Shown: in pieces, positions 18,323-27,525 of the stretch
How the letters are laid out: each line of letters opens with the position of its first letter
How positions within the stretch are numbered: the first letter of the stretch is position 1
Assembly (NCBI RefSeq): GCF_000017405.1
Contig: NC_009667.1
Coordinates: forward strand, 2,590,001 to 2,654,000
Origin: Brucella anthropi ATCC 49188
GTDB taxonomy: Bacteria; Pseudomonadota; Alphaproteobacteria; Rhizobiales; Rhizobiaceae
Direction of reading: 5' to 3'
DNA length: 64,000 nucleotides
Translations under genes and position numbers: made by a program
The notes under the pieces: generated by a model
Seen by the model: only the letters and a program-made list of their open reading frames with translations
Told to the model about the DNA's origin: nothing
The model's database searches: none

Positions 18323-18679
18323 ATGAAGAAGACTCCGATTACCGAGCTCGATATTGATAGTCTTGATGAAGCCACGCTGATGGAATTGAACCGGCACATC
18401 GTTGAGCGATTGCAGTTTCTCCATCAACAAAAGACAGCCGCTGTGCTGCAGGAGATTAAGATCGGCAGTGGCGTGATGTTTGAAGGGCCAGATGGTACGA
18501 TGGTTCGAGGCTTTGTTATTCGTCGCAATCGCAAGACGGTGACGGTGCACACGGATGACGACAAACAGTGGAATGTTTCACCGTCATTACTGAGCTTGAC
18601 GGGTGGTCATATTATGGATGAAGCACCAACAAGAGCAGGTCGGGTGGTGCCATTCTCAAAGCCTGACAGTCGGAAGTAA
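18323..18679 (+). CDS. Small IS66-borne passenger protein
   Basis: 118 residues, transcribed towards the transposase gene and ending 6 bases from its stop. The N-terminal half is predicted helical (ITELDIDSLDEATLMELNRH, IVERLQFLHQQKTA). The second half looks like a small beta-barrel of KOW/SH3 type (IKIGSGVMFEGPDGTMVRGF, IRRNRKTVTVHTDDDKQWN). This could bind nucleic acid. It is inside the IS ends, so it moves with the element. Not TnpA or TnpB of canonical IS66. Function unknown; an accessory or regulatory role in transposition is a guess. ATG 18323 is chosen over an upstream in-frame codon at 18254 that lies close to the IS end. Confidence 0.6.
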   Translation: MKKTPITELDIDSLDEATLMELNRHIVERLQFLHQQKTAAVLQEIKIGSGVMFEGPDGTMVRGFVIRRNRKTVTVHTDDDKQWNVSPSLLSLTGGHIMDEAPTRAGRVVPFSKPDSRK

Positions 18680-18685
18680 GTGGGA

Positions 18686-20365
18686 TCAGGCTTTGGCGAT
18701 AATGAGGCCTGCAAGCTCCGGAATGGCTGTTTGTTGACTGGATATACCAAGCCGGTCGCCGAGATAATGCCAGAAGGAAAGCCGAAGCTTTTTGCAGGTC
18801 TTCATAAGGCCCAGCATGGTATCGCGGGCAATGCGTCCATCGTTGCTCATGGTGCCACCCGAGATTTTGCGTTTGGTGACGCAACTGCGCAGATCGTTCT
18901 CGGAGGCGTTGGTGTGCAACGGAATTTCCGGGCGTTCGAGAACCTTGAGCAGTTCTTCCTTGCGGCGTAGCAGGCGTGCCAACAGCTTGTCCAGCTCCAT
19001 ACAACCCGTCCGGATAGAGAAGATGCGGTCAAACCGTTGCCGGAAAGCGCTGATTGATCCTGGTGAGGGGCTCTTCTGCCTGAATGCCTTGAGCGCCTTG
19101 TAGAAGCTCCAAATGAGATCGCGTATATTTTCCACCCACCGGACGTGCTGTGGCGTCGCCGGCATCAGCTTTTGCAGCAGCCGCTCCGCATGCACCCAGC
19201 ACAGCGCATGATTGCCAACCCGGAACTGGCCGGCATCGTCGGAGATAATGACGGCATTGCCCAGCAGGCCGTGGTGGCGAACAGAACCCCAGATGCCCGC
19301 TTCCGCGACGACCCGAACCATGTCCTTATCGAAGATGTCGACACCTTTTTGCGCCAGGTGTTCCAGAAAGGGGACCTGGTTGCTAAAGCGTTGAGGCGTG
19401 CGTGTTTGCAGCCTGGCGATGACTGTCGGATCCACGCCATGTCGCGTCTTCAGATAATCAGAAGTAGCATCGTTAAGCACATAATCCTGATAATTGCCGC
19501 GCAAGAGCGACAGGAAGTTCAGGCGGGATTTTGTTTTCGTGGTGCGAAAGACGGTAAAATGCTCGCCGCCAATATGGGTGGTATAGAAGTTATCACGCGC
19601 ATGACGGGCCCCGGTGTCATCGACCGTTACATAGGCTTCCGACACCAGGCCAGCATGCAGAACGGCAGCATCCTCAGCAACAAAGCCATCCAGCCCCTTG
19701 GTGAGCAAACGCACAACCTGGCGTTTGGAGATGTCCATGCCGATGTCATTAAGCAGGGTCGACAACCGTTGCGCTGTGACCTGACCTTGCGCATGCAGCA
19801 TCAGGCAGAGCCGCCTGAGGTTTGGGCCATAACCACCGACGATTCCGGCAGGTAACGGCGCAAGAATAGTCTTACCGTTCGGAGCAACCCAGCATTCGCG
19901 CCGGTAGTGAATAACCTCAGCGCGCAAAACTATATCGCGCACGTAATAGCTCTTGTAGCCCTTGAAGCGTGAACCGTCCGGAACACGGGCATGAAGAACC
20001 ACATCCCGATCAACGCGCTCGACATCCAGTTTCGGTCCACGCGGCTTCTTCTTGCCCGCCTGCTTGTCCTGAGCTTTCGCGTCCGTTGCCTTATCCATGC
20101 CCGACGGTTTGAACGGCGGCCGTGGCGGCAGGTTTTTCAGTCGCGCAATTTCATCGCGAAGGAGTTGGTTCTCAACTTTAAGCCGGGTGTTTTCCAGACG
20201 GAGCTCGGCATTCTCCTTACGGAGTGCTGTATTCTCAGCTTCCAGTTTTTCAAGCCGAGCCTCTGCACGTTCGGTTTTCTCAACCAAACCCGTGACCAGA
20301 CTGCGCAACGCGTTCAGTGAAAGCGTGTCAGCATGCTTGGGCGAGGGAAGCATTCTCTTCGGCAT
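18686..20365 (-). CDS. IS66-family transposase (TnpC-type)
   Basis: 559 residues. A long N-terminal coiled coil (RLEKLEAENTALRKENAELR and RLENTRLKVENQLLRDEIAR, about 35-80) leads to a Pro/Lys-rich linker, a zinc-binding-like region with YKSYYVRDIVLRAEVIHYRR, and the DDE catalytic core: YVTVDDTGARH (first Asp), IISDDAGQF and WVHAERLLQKL (second Asp region), and PEIPLHTNASENDLRSCVTK (Glu). The frame is uninterrupted and full length, so the element is potentially active. Confidence 0.9.
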   Translation of the reverse strand: MPKRMLPSPKHADTLSLNALRSLVTGLVEKTERAEARLEKLEAENTALRKENAELRLENTRLKVENQLLRDEIARLKNLPPRPPFKPSGMDKATDAKAQDKQAGKKKPRGPKLDVERVDRDVVLHARVPDGSRFKGYKSYYVRDIVLRAEVIHYRRECWVAPNGKTILAPLPAGIVGGYGPNLRRLCLMLHAQGQVTAQRLSTLLNDIGMDISKRQVVRLLTKGLDGFVAEDAAVLHAGLVSEAYVTVDDTGARHARDNFYTTHIGGEHFTVFRTTKTKSRLNFLSLLRGNYQDYVLNDATSDYLKTRHGVDPTVIARLQTRTPQRFSNQVPFLEHLAQKGVDIFDKDMVRVVAEAGIWGSVRHHGLLGNAVIISDDAGQFRVGNHALCWVHAERLLQKLMPATPQHVRWVENIRDLIWSFYKALKAFRQKSPSPGSISAFRQRFDRIFSIRTGCMELDKLLARLLRRKEELLKVLERPEIPLHTNASENDLRSCVTKRKISGGTMSNDGRIARDTMLGLMKTCKKLRLSFWHYLGDRLGISSQQTAIPELAGLIIAKA

Positions 20366-20377
20366 CGCAAAAGAGAA

Positions 20378-21328
20378 TCATGATTTGCCAAAATCAGGAA
20401 TCCCATAGCCATGAAATATCGATGCGGAACTCACGATATGCACAGTGTTTAATTTTTCTGACTTGGAATCAGAAACAGGGTCTTGGCCACCAAATTTGCC
20501 CCGCTTACTGCCTTCCTCAACTTTCAGATCATGCGGGCGGACGCCGACCAGAATGTCGCCATCAGGTGCAAGTTCCACGCCTGATCCATTGCGGCGACCC
20601 GCAATCAGGTTCATCGACGGGCTACCGATGAAGCGCGCCGTAAACACATCGGTCGGATTTTCATAAAGCTCGGTCGGCGTACCGGTCTGGAGAATGCGAC
20701 CGTCACGCATGACAACGATACGGTCGGCCATGGTCATGGCTTCAACCTGGTCATGTGTCACGTAAACGGTCGTCGTCTTGAGACGCTGATGCAAGCGCTT
20801 GATTTCAATACGCATCTGCGCGCGAAGTTGGGCATCGAGGTTCGACAGCGGTTCATCGAAAAGGAAGGCCGACGGATTGCGCACCATGGCGCGACCGATG
20901 GCGACGCGCTGGCGCTGGCCACCGGACAATGCTGCCGGGCGACGGTCGAGATAAGGTTCCAGCCCGAGCGCCTTGCCGGTTTCCTCGATACGCTTGTCCT
21001 TCTCGGCCTTCGATAGTTTCGACGTGTAAAGCCCAAAGCCGATATTCTGGCGCACGGTCATATGCGGATAAATCGCATAGTTCTGGAACACCATGGCGAT
21101 GTTGCGCTGCTTCGGATCACGTTCGTTGACGACCTCTCCGCCGATCTTCAGATGACCGCCGGAAATGTCCTCAAGCCCTGCGATCATGCGCAAAGTCGTG
21201 GACTTGCCACAGCCGGAGGGGCCGACAAAAACGACGAACTCGCCGTCCTTGATCTGGAGATCGATTGCCCGGACCGCCTCGACCTTGCCGTAACGCTTGA
21301 CCAGCTTTTCAAGTTCGATGGTTGCCAT
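20378..21328 (-). pseudogene. Sugar ABC transporter ATPase, 5' fragment
   Basis: UgpC/MalK-type ATPase for a CUT1 sugar importer. Walker [12 protein letters not shown] (~40), Q-loop [13 protein letters not shown], signature [14 protein letters not shown] (~135), Walker [16 protein letters not shown] and the switch His in [12 protein letters not shown] are intact. The native protein ends at about residue 273 ([13 protein letters not shown]); the rest of the open frame (to 20378) is IS-derived. The missing TOBE domain is at 17993-18216. The NBD may fold, but the regulatory domain is lost. Its ATG overlaps the stop of the lyase gene upstream. Confidence 0.9.
20509..20517. repeat. IS66 target duplication, right copy
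   Basis: TGCCTTCCT, identical to 18208-18216, directly after the right inverted repeat. Confidence 0.85.
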
Positions 21329-22842
21329 CAGCGTGCCTCCACAAGTGCACTGAATTTTTCATTGAGTTCGCGGGCAGCCTTTGCTTCGGCGGCTGCATGG
21401 TCGAAAGCGACTGCCTTGAAGCGATCAGCTTCCGCCTTATGCCGCGCAAGTGCTGCATTCATCGCTGTCGGTGCCGGACCGCCGAGACGATCACGCACAG
21501 CCACGAAATGTTGCGGGGAGACCAGTTCCTCAAACTTTTCGCGCCCGAAGGATGGCTCGCGCCCGGCGGACTCGCGGAAAGCGTCAAGGAAAGGTTCAAA
21601 CCCATCCTTCTCCAGACCGCCGCCCATGGCGACGACAGCGCGCGCAACCCTGGCTGCGATTTCATGCGCCTGCCGGAACGAAAGACCTTCGATGCGCACC
21701 AGCGAATCCGCCAGTTCGGTGATCGTGATGCAGGAGCGACGGATATTTTCTGCCACACGGGCCGGATCGATACGGATCGCGCCGATGAATGCGGCCAGAA
21801 GATCAAGCACGCGACCAGCGGAGGCGAATGCCTCGTAGCCCATCGCTTGAGTTTCGCCCTCACTGTCATTCATGTCGGTGAACGGCGTATTGTGCATCAC
21901 GTCCAGAACAGTGCGGGCGCGACCCATGGTCTGGCTCGCCAGATGGCGCATATGTTCGATCGGAACCGGATTGCGCTTTTGCGGCATGATTGATGAAATC
22001 TGCACGAAGGCATTCGGCACGTAAATCTGGCCGACCTCGAAACTGGTCCAGAACTGGAAGTCCTGGATGAGGCGTCCCAGATGCACGAACATCAGCTCCA
22101 ACGCCGAATAGGTCGAGGTGATGTAATCCACCGCTGCAATGCAGCTATAGGAATTCGGCAAGGGGGCAGCAAAGCCCAACAGGCTCGCCACTCGTGCGCG
22201 ATCGATCGGGAAGCCTGAGGTGGTGATGGCCGCCGCCCCCATGGGTGACAGGTTGACGATGGCGCGCGTGGCTTCCATCCGTTCCATATCCCGGATGAGA
22301 ACCTCGACTGCCGCCGAAAGATAGTGACCGAAGGTCGATGGCTGCGCAGGCTGACCATGCGTATAGGCGACGATCAGTGTCTCCTTTTCACGCTCGGCAG
22401 CAGCAATCATCGCATCAAGCAGATTGCGGGCCTGCGTCATCAGCGTATCGATACGAGCCTTCAGACCAAGCTTGAACAGCGTGTGGTCAATATCGTTGCG
22501 TGAGCGCGCCGTGTGAAGGCGACCGGCGGTGTCGGCCCCGATACGCGCCTTCAGCTCCTTCTCGATGAGGAAAAAGAAATCTTCCACCTCACCCGTATAG
22601 GTGAGCTTCGAAGGATCGATTTCGTTGTCGATAGCTTCCAGCGCCCCCGCAATGGCTGCGGCCTGTGCGCGATCGAGTATGCCGGTTTCGGTCAGCATGA
22701 CGAGATGGGCGCGGTCGATGCGGCGGAAGCCGCCGACATGATGGGTCTTGGCGCCGTCAAAAAGCGGGCGAAGCACGGTTTCCTTGTAAACCGGATCGGG
22801 GAAGACGCTTTTATCGGACAGCTGTGGATCGAGATCGGACAT
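21328..22842 (-). CDS. Argininosuccinate lyase-like C-N lyase
   Basis: 504 residues of the aspartase/fumarase superfamily, ASL branch: the [18 protein letters not shown] motif (region 1), [20 protein letters not shown] (region 2, general acid) and the mobile loop signature [19 protein letters not shown] (region 3, catalytic Ser). Family members eliminate fumarate from N-succinyl compounds. It is embedded in a sugar-importer operon (3 bases from the permease, 1-base overlap with the ATPase) and not with arginine genes. It probably therefore cleaves an imported conjugate rather than argininosuccinate. EDDS/iminodisuccinate-type lyases are known relatives. Substrate unassigned. Confidence 0.8.
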   Translation of the reverse strand: MSDLDPQLSDKSVFPDPVYKETVLRPLFDGAKTHHVGGFRRIDRAHLVMLTETGILDRAQAAAIAGALEAIDNEIDPSKLTYTGEVEDFFFLIEKELKARIGADTAGRLHTARSRNDIDHTLFKLGLKARIDTLMTQARNLLDAMIAAAEREKETLIVAYTHGQPAQPSTFGHYLSAAVEVLIRDMERMEATRAIVNLSPMGAAAITTSGFPIDRARVASLLGFAAPLPNSYSCIAAVDYITSTYSALELMFVHLGRLIQDFQFWTSFEVGQIYVPNAFVQISSIMPQKRNPVPIEHMRHLASQTMGRARTVLDVMHNTPFTDMNDSEGETQAMGYEAFASAGRVLDLLAAFIGAIRIDPARVAENIRRSCITITELADSLVRIEGLSFRQAHEIAARVARAVVAMGGGLEKDGFEPFLDAFRESAGREPSFGREKFEELVSPQHFVAVRDRLGGPAPTAMNAALARHKAEADRFKAVAFDHAAAEAKAARELNEKFSALVEAR

Positions 22843-22845
22843 GGT

Positions 22846-23697
22846 TCAACCCTTGAGGCCAGCAAGCATGACACCGCGCACGATGTAACGCTGGAGAAGA
22901 AGAAAGACGACGAGCGTGGGAAGCGTGGCGATTGCCGCGCCGGTCATGATCATTTCCCACTGGATGGATTGCTCGACGGCGAAGCTCGAAAGCCCGACCG
23001 GCAGCGTGTAAAGCTCCGGGCTGGTCGCAACGATCAGCGGCCAGAAGAATGCGGTCCAGTTGCCGAGGAAGGTGAAGATCGCGAGCGCCGAGAGTGCTGG
23101 CGTCACCAGCGGCATGGCGACTTTCCACCATATCTGGAATTCGTTGAGGCCGTCGACGCGGGCAGCTTCCAGAAAATCATTGGGAACGCCTTCGAAGAAT
23201 TGCTTCATGAGGAACGTGCCGAAGGCCGTCATCATGCCGGGGAACATGATGCCCCAATAGCTGTCCAGCCAGCCAAGCTTGCTCGACATCAGATACCATG
23301 GGATCACCAGCATTTCGGTGGGGATCATCAGCGTGGACAGAATGGCGAGGAAGATGAAATAGCGACCGCGGAACTGGAATTTCGCCAGCGTATAGCCGAC
23401 GAGACTGTCGAAGAAGACATTCGACAGCGTGACCACGACCGCAACGATCATGGAATTCAGGAACCAGCGCAGGAAGCGCCCATCGGCAAGGATAGTGACA
23501 TAGTTCTGCAATGTCGGCTCTGCCGGGATCAGGCGCAGGTCGTAGACCTGACCTGCCGTCTTGAGCGAGGTGGAGAACATGAAGGCCAGTGGCGTGACCA
23601 TGATGAGGCCGCCGATAAGCAGCAGCGTCCATGTCAGGATACGACCGGGTCGCAGGTTCTGGAAAGGGAGCGGTTTGTTTTGAGCGGACGCTGTCAT
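22846..23697 (-). CDS. CUT1 sugar ABC permease (MalG/UgpE-like)
   Basis: 283 residues from ATG 23697, which overlaps the stop of the first permease (ATGA); the longer open frame upstream is spurious. Six membrane segments, first TWTLLLIGGLIMVTPLAFMF. The EAA loop DFLEAARVDGLNEFQIWWKV, which docks on the ATPase, is the CUT1 signature. It forms the translocation pore with the gene product upstream. Confidence 0.9.
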   Translation of the reverse strand: MTASAQNKPLPFQNLRPGRILTWTLLLIGGLIMVTPLAFMFSTSLKTAGQVYDLRLIPAEPTLQNYVTILADGRFLRWFLNSMIVAVVVTLSNVFFDSLVGYTLAKFQFRGRYFIFLAILSTLMIPTEMLVIPWYLMSSKLGWLDSYWGIMFPGMMTAFGTFLMKQFFEGVPNDFLEAARVDGLNEFQIWWKVAMPLVTPALSALAIFTFLGNWTAFFWPLIVATSPELYTLPVGLSSFAVEQSIQWEMIMTGAAIATLPTLVVFLLLQRYIVRGVMLAGLKG

Positions 23698-24650
23698 TTC
23701 TTTTCCCTCAGGATCCAGAGCTGCAACAGCGAGACGCAAAGCAGGATGGTGAACAGAACGACGGTTTGCGCGGCCGCATAACCCATCGCATAGGAGGAGA
23801 AGGCCGTCTGATAGATCATCAGCACCAGCGGCTTGGTGGAGCCGAGCGGTCCGCCGGGATCGTTCGTGGTCATGTTGTAGACCTGATCGAAGATGCGCAG
23901 GAAACCGATAGACGAGAAGACGACGAGGAACACTGTGGTGGGCTTCAGAAGCGGGATCGTGATCTTGCGCAGGATCGCCCATTCGCCGAGGCCGTCAATG
24001 CGTGCGGCTTCATAGAAGGTGTTGGGAACAGCGCGCAGGCCAGCCATGAAGATAATGATCTGGAAGCCAAGACCGGCCCAGATGGACGTCGCCATGATGG
24101 CATAGAGACCCTGATCGACCGAGCGCAGGAACCCCTGCTGCGGGAGCCCCACTGCACTCAGAATATTGTTGATGAAGCCGATGGGCGCGGGCTGATAGAA
24201 CCAGCGCCAGACCCATGCCATGGCCGCTGCCGTGGTGAGATAAGGCAGGAAATAGAGCGCCCGAATGAAGCCGTGCATGATGCGCACGCGATCCAGAAAA
24301 TAGGCGATTGTAAACGCCACCACGAGGCTTATCGGTGTGCCGACCAGCAGATAGGTGAAAGTGTTCTTGAACACTTTCCAGAATTCCGGATCAGCGAAGA
24401 GCTTCTGGTAATTGGCGAAGCCGATGAACTTCGGTGGGTTCATCAGGTCCCAGTCGGTGAGAGAGAGCCAGAAAGCCTCCAGCGTCGGGTAAAAGCGGAT
24501 GACCGAATAGAACAGGATCGGGAGAGCCAGAAAGCTCCACACCCAGATCAACCGTCTCGTGCGCATGGAAAGGCGATCCGTCAGGCGGTTGCCCGAAGGC
24601 CCCTTCCCCGTGCCGCCTGTTTCAGCCGTCCCGGCTACAGACATTGTCAT
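23694..24650 (-). CDS. CUT1 sugar ABC permease (MalF/UgpA-like)
   Basis: 318 residues with six membrane segments (first about residues 35-55, LIWVWSFLALPILFYSVIRF). Typical MalF/UgpA features are YPTLEAFWLSLTDWDL, FVGFANYQKL-like KFIGFANYQKLFADPEFW, and the EAA loop TFYEAARIDGLGEWAILRKI. It partners the downstream permease; the 79-base gap to the binding-protein gene probably permits a drop in expression after that gene. Confidence 0.9.
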   Translation of the reverse strand: MTMSVAGTAETGGTGKGPSGNRLTDRLSMRTRRLIWVWSFLALPILFYSVIRFYPTLEAFWLSLTDWDLMNPPKFIGFANYQKLFADPEFWKVFKNTFTYLLVGTPISLVVAFTIAYFLDRVRIMHGFIRALYFLPYLTTAAAMAWVWRWFYQPAPIGFINNILSAVGLPQQGFLRSVDQGLYAIMATSIWAGLGFQIIIFMAGLRAVPNTFYEAARIDGLGEWAILRKITIPLLKPTTVFLVVFSSIGFLRIFDQVYNMTTNDPGGPLGSTKPLVLMIYQTAFSSYAMGYAAAQTVVLFTILLCVSLLQLWILREKK

Positions 24651-24729
24651 GTTTCAAGATCCTTCGGCTACGGATTAGCCGTGCCGCGAGAAGAGCGGCG
24701 AGGCCCTGCCCCGCCGCATTTCAAGCCTG

Positions 24730-25977
24730 TTACTTGGCGGCGTCGAGCACATCCTGCTCGGCCTTGGCTGCCTGATCGAGAGATTCCTTGACCGGCTGCT
24801 TTTCGAGAATAACGCGATTGGCCATATCGACAGCGATCTGGCGCTGCTTCAGCTCGTCCACGAACATGGTCGTGTGCGCATATTCCAGACCCTTCAGGAA
24901 CGGGCCGTAGATCGGATCGGCAAGGTTCGTTTCCGTCAAGGCTGCCGAACGGCGCGCAGGCAGTTCGCCCACATCCTTCAGCCAGATTTCCATGGCTTCC
25001 GGCGAGGAGATGTAGTTCAGGAACTTCTTGGCAGCTTCAAGTTTCTCGCCGCTTGCCTTGGCGCTAATGCCGTTGGCGAAGTAGCTCGCATAGTTGGAAC
25101 GCACGCCTTCGGCATTGGCCGGAAGCTCGGTCACGCCCCATTCGAAGTCCTTGATGGTGCGGAACGAACCGAGACGGAAGGTGCCGTCGATGGTCATGGC
25201 CGCCATGCCAGCGCGGAAAGCAGCCTGCCCTTCATCCATGAACTTGACTTCGCCGACCTTATGTTCGGTCTGGAGGCCAGTATAGAAGGCAAGTGCCTTT
25301 TCGCCTGCGGCGTCATTATAGGCGACCTTGCGGTCATTGTCGGTATATGGCTGGCCGCCGAACTGGCGCACCAGAACCTCACGCCACCAATGCTGGTCCT
25401 GTCCCGGCATATCGAGCGTGATGCCTTCGGCCAGAAGATTGCCGGAAGCGTCGCGCTTCGTCGTCTTCTTGGCAGCTTCGACCATTTCATCCAGCGTCTT
25501 GGGCGGATTGTTCGGGTCGAGTCCAGCGTCGGTGAAGAGCTTCTTGTTATAGAACAGGGCCAGCGAGCGTACAGCAGTCGGCAGACCGTAATACTCATCG
25601 CCGCGCTTCATCGCCGAAACAATCGGGAAGAATTCGCTCTCAATCTTGTCATGCGGGAACGTGTCCTGCGGCAGCGGCTGCAGAATGCCGCCGGCCACGA
25701 ACTTGTCCAGCCAGCCGTAGAAAAGCTGCATCACGTCCGGGCTCTTGCCCGCCATCTTCGCTGCGATTACGCGCGTCTGATAGTCGTCGTAAGGGAACGT
25801 GACCTGCTTGACCTTGATGTCCGGATTGGCCTTCTCGAAATTCTCGATCAGCTTGTCCATCGCCTTGACGCGTGTCTCGAAGACATACTGCCAATATTCG
25901 ATTTCGACAGCCTGAGCGGCATTGATCGCAAAGGTGCTGAGCCCCGCAACCAAACCTGCCAATAACAGCTTACGCAT
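24730..25977 (-). CDS. CUT1 sugar ABC substrate-binding protein
   Basis: 415 residues, SBP family 1 (MalE/UgpB-like). Signal peptide MRKLLLAGLVAGLSTFAINA with cleavage after AQA before VEIEYW. The mature N-lobe has KANPDIKVKQVTFPYDDYQT and MAGKSPDVMQLFYGW; the ligand pocket is Trp-rich (DQHWWREVLVRQFGGQ). First gene of the importer operon, facing the ROK regulator across a ~290-base divergent region. The specific ligand cannot be read from sequence. Confidence 0.9.
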   Translation of the reverse strand: MRKLLLAGLVAGLSTFAINAAQAVEIEYWQYVFETRVKAMDKLIENFEKANPDIKVKQVTFPYDDYQTRVIAAKMAGKSPDVMQLFYGWLDKFVAGGILQPLPQDTFPHDKIESEFFPIVSAMKRGDEYYGLPTAVRSLALFYNKKLFTDAGLDPNNPPKTLDEMVEAAKKTTKRDASGNLLAEGITLDMPGQDQHWWREVLVRQFGGQPYTDNDRKVAYNDAAGEKALAFYTGLQTEHKVGEVKFMDEGQAAFRAGMAAMTIDGTFRLGSFRTIKDFEWGVTELPANAEGVRSNYASYFANGISAKASGEKLEAAKKFLNYISSPEAMEIWLKDVGELPARRSAALTETNLADPIYGPFLKGLEYAHTTMFVDELKQRQIAVDMANRVILEKQPVKESLDQAAKAEQDVLDAAK

Positions 25978-26269
25978 TTAAACCTCCCTAATGCCCCGCC
26001 CACCGGTTCGAATGCGGTCGCCAGGCACGGCTGCGGCAGTGCTTCGCACAATCCGCATATTCCACCACATGCCGCGCAGATGATGCGCAGCGCCCATTTT
26101 TCCTCATGCGGGAACCCACTTCCCCGACACGAGCCAAGGCGGTCTTCACCACCCTGCCTTTACGGTTCAATGTTGCGAGCCTTTTGTCAATAAGATAATT
26201 TAGTTGAATTAATATATTGCTGTTAAAAGCGGCTCGCGTTATCTCTTTTGACGGGAGACAGGAGGGACC
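25978..26269. promoter_or_regulatory. Divergent control region, sugar operon / ROK regulator
   Basis: 292 bases without a gene. The half nearest the ROK gene is strongly AT-rich (about 26180-26230, around TAATTTAGTTGAATTAATAT), which suits promoter and operator sites for both directions. I see no perfect palindrome. A ribosome site GACAGGAGGG precedes the ROK ATG. Confidence 0.5.
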
Positions 26270-27523
26270 ATGACATCGAAATCAGATGGGCAATCCGAAG
26301 ACGAGCGGGCCAATACGCCTGCCACCGTACAGGGCGGGTCGCTTGCGGTCACTCTCGGCAAGAATCCCGAGCGAATTCGTGACCATAACCGACGTGTAGT
26401 GCTTGATGTCGTGCGCCGCCACGGTCCTCTCGGCCGGATGCATATCGCCCGCCTTACGCATCTGACCGCACAGGCCATCGCCAATATCGTCGATGAGCTG
26501 GTTTCAGAGAATCTGCTCATGCAGCTGGGGCGACTGAAAAAGGGGCGCGGCCAGCCGCCGATCCAGTTTGCCGTCAATCCCGAAGGCGCGATGACCATCG
26601 GTGTGGAAATGGGTTCGACGCATATGGTGACGACGGTGCTTGATCTTTCCGGCAAGCCGCGCACGCAGCATGTGCGCCCCATTCAGGATGTCAGCCCCGA
26701 GAGGCTCTCCACACAATTGCGAAAAGAAGTCGATGCGGTGAAGACTTCGTTTCCCGCGCGCCTGCTTGGAATAGGTGTCGTGATGCCAGGTCCGTTCGAC
26801 ATCGAAGGCATGAGTTCTGTCGGTCCGACCACCCTGCCCGGCTGGTCCGGGATCGATGCAGCGGCGGTTCTGAGCGAAGCCTGCGGCGAATCCGTTCTGG
26901 TCGAAAACGACGCGAATGCCGCCGCCGTCGGCGAACGCCTGTTCGGCGCGGGACACGCGATTTCCAATTTCGCCATGATCTATTTCGGTGCCGGTATCGG
27001 GCTTGGCATGATTCAGGACGGCGCACCGTTTCGCGGCGCTTTCGGCAATGCCGGTGAAATCGGTCATATCGTCATCACGCCTAATGGGCGCAGCTGCGCC
27101 TGCGGCCAGAAGGGCTGCCTCGAAACCTATGCCTCCCTTCATACCTTGCGGGAAAAACTTCACGCAGCAGGGATTGAGGACACCGATTTCGACGCGCTGG
27201 AAAAGCTGCATGGAAACCGCAACCCAGTTCTGATGGGCTGGGTACAGGAGGCCGCCGACCATCTGGCTCCGATGATTGCCATGATCGAAAACATTCTCGA
27301 TCCCGAGACGATCATTCTGGGCGGCATGTTGCCCGATGCGATCATCGACGACCTGATCTGGCATATGGGTGGCTTGCCGATTTCGGTTGCTAGCCGCCGC
27401 GCCCGTGCGTTGCCACGGGTCATCCGAGGGCAGACGGGACAGTTCACCGCCGCCCTGGGTGCTGCATCACTGCCGATGTTCGAGGCCATGACGCCGAAGC
27501 TTGATACCAATTCGGAAATCTGA
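26270..27523 (+). CDS. ROK-family transcriptional regulator
   Basis: 417 residues. N-terminal winged helix (IRDHNRRVVLDVVRRHGPLG, HIARLTHLTAQAIANIVDEL) and C-terminal ROK sugar-binding domain: VENDANAAAVGERLFGAG, sugar/zinc motif GEIGHIVITPNGRSCACGQK then GCLETYAS, with the Cys residues of the zinc site. This is an NagC/XylR/Mlc-like repressor that would sense the imported sugar or its phosphate. Divergent from the importer operon and 2 bases from the PIG-L gene, which is probably in the same transcript. Confidence 0.9.
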   Translation: MTSKSDGQSEDERANTPATVQGGSLAVTLGKNPERIRDHNRRVVLDVVRRHGPLGRMHIARLTHLTAQAIANIVDELVSENLLMQLGRLKKGRGQPPIQFAVNPEGAMTIGVEMGSTHMVTTVLDLSGKPRTQHVRPIQDVSPERLSTQLRKEVDAVKTSFPARLLGIGVVMPGPFDIEGMSSVGPTTLPGWSGIDAAAVLSEACGESVLVENDANAAAVGERLFGAGHAISNFAMIYFGAGIGLGMIQDGAPFRGAFGNAGEIGHIVITPNGRSCACGQKGCLETYASLHTLREKLHAAGIEDTDFDALEKLHGNRNPVLMGWVQEAADHLAPMIAMIENILDPETIILGGMLPDAIIDDLIWHMGGLPISVASRRARALPRVIRGQTGQFTAALGAASLPMFEAMTPKLDTNSEI

Positions 27524-27525
27524 CC

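Larger units (their letters stand above)
18217..20508 (-). mobile_element. IS66-family element, ISBst12-like (2292 bp)
   Basis: Ends carry the inverted repeat GTAAGCGGGGCA (left GTAAGCGGGGCATATCCGTT; right, read inwards, GTAAGCGGGGCAAATTTGGT) and 8-9 bp target duplications TGCCTTCC(T). It encodes a single large TnpC-type transposase on the minus strand, with no TnpA/TnpB, and a convergent small gene on the plus strand. The intact duplication and exact fit to the interrupted reading frame suggest a recent insertion. Confidence 0.92.

Noticed and set aside
22513..24791. Long plus-strand frames (422 and 386 codons) over the lyase and permease genes
   Set aside because: Charged, low-complexity translations typical of antisense frames in GC-rich genes; the opposite strand encodes well-supported transporter and lyase proteins.
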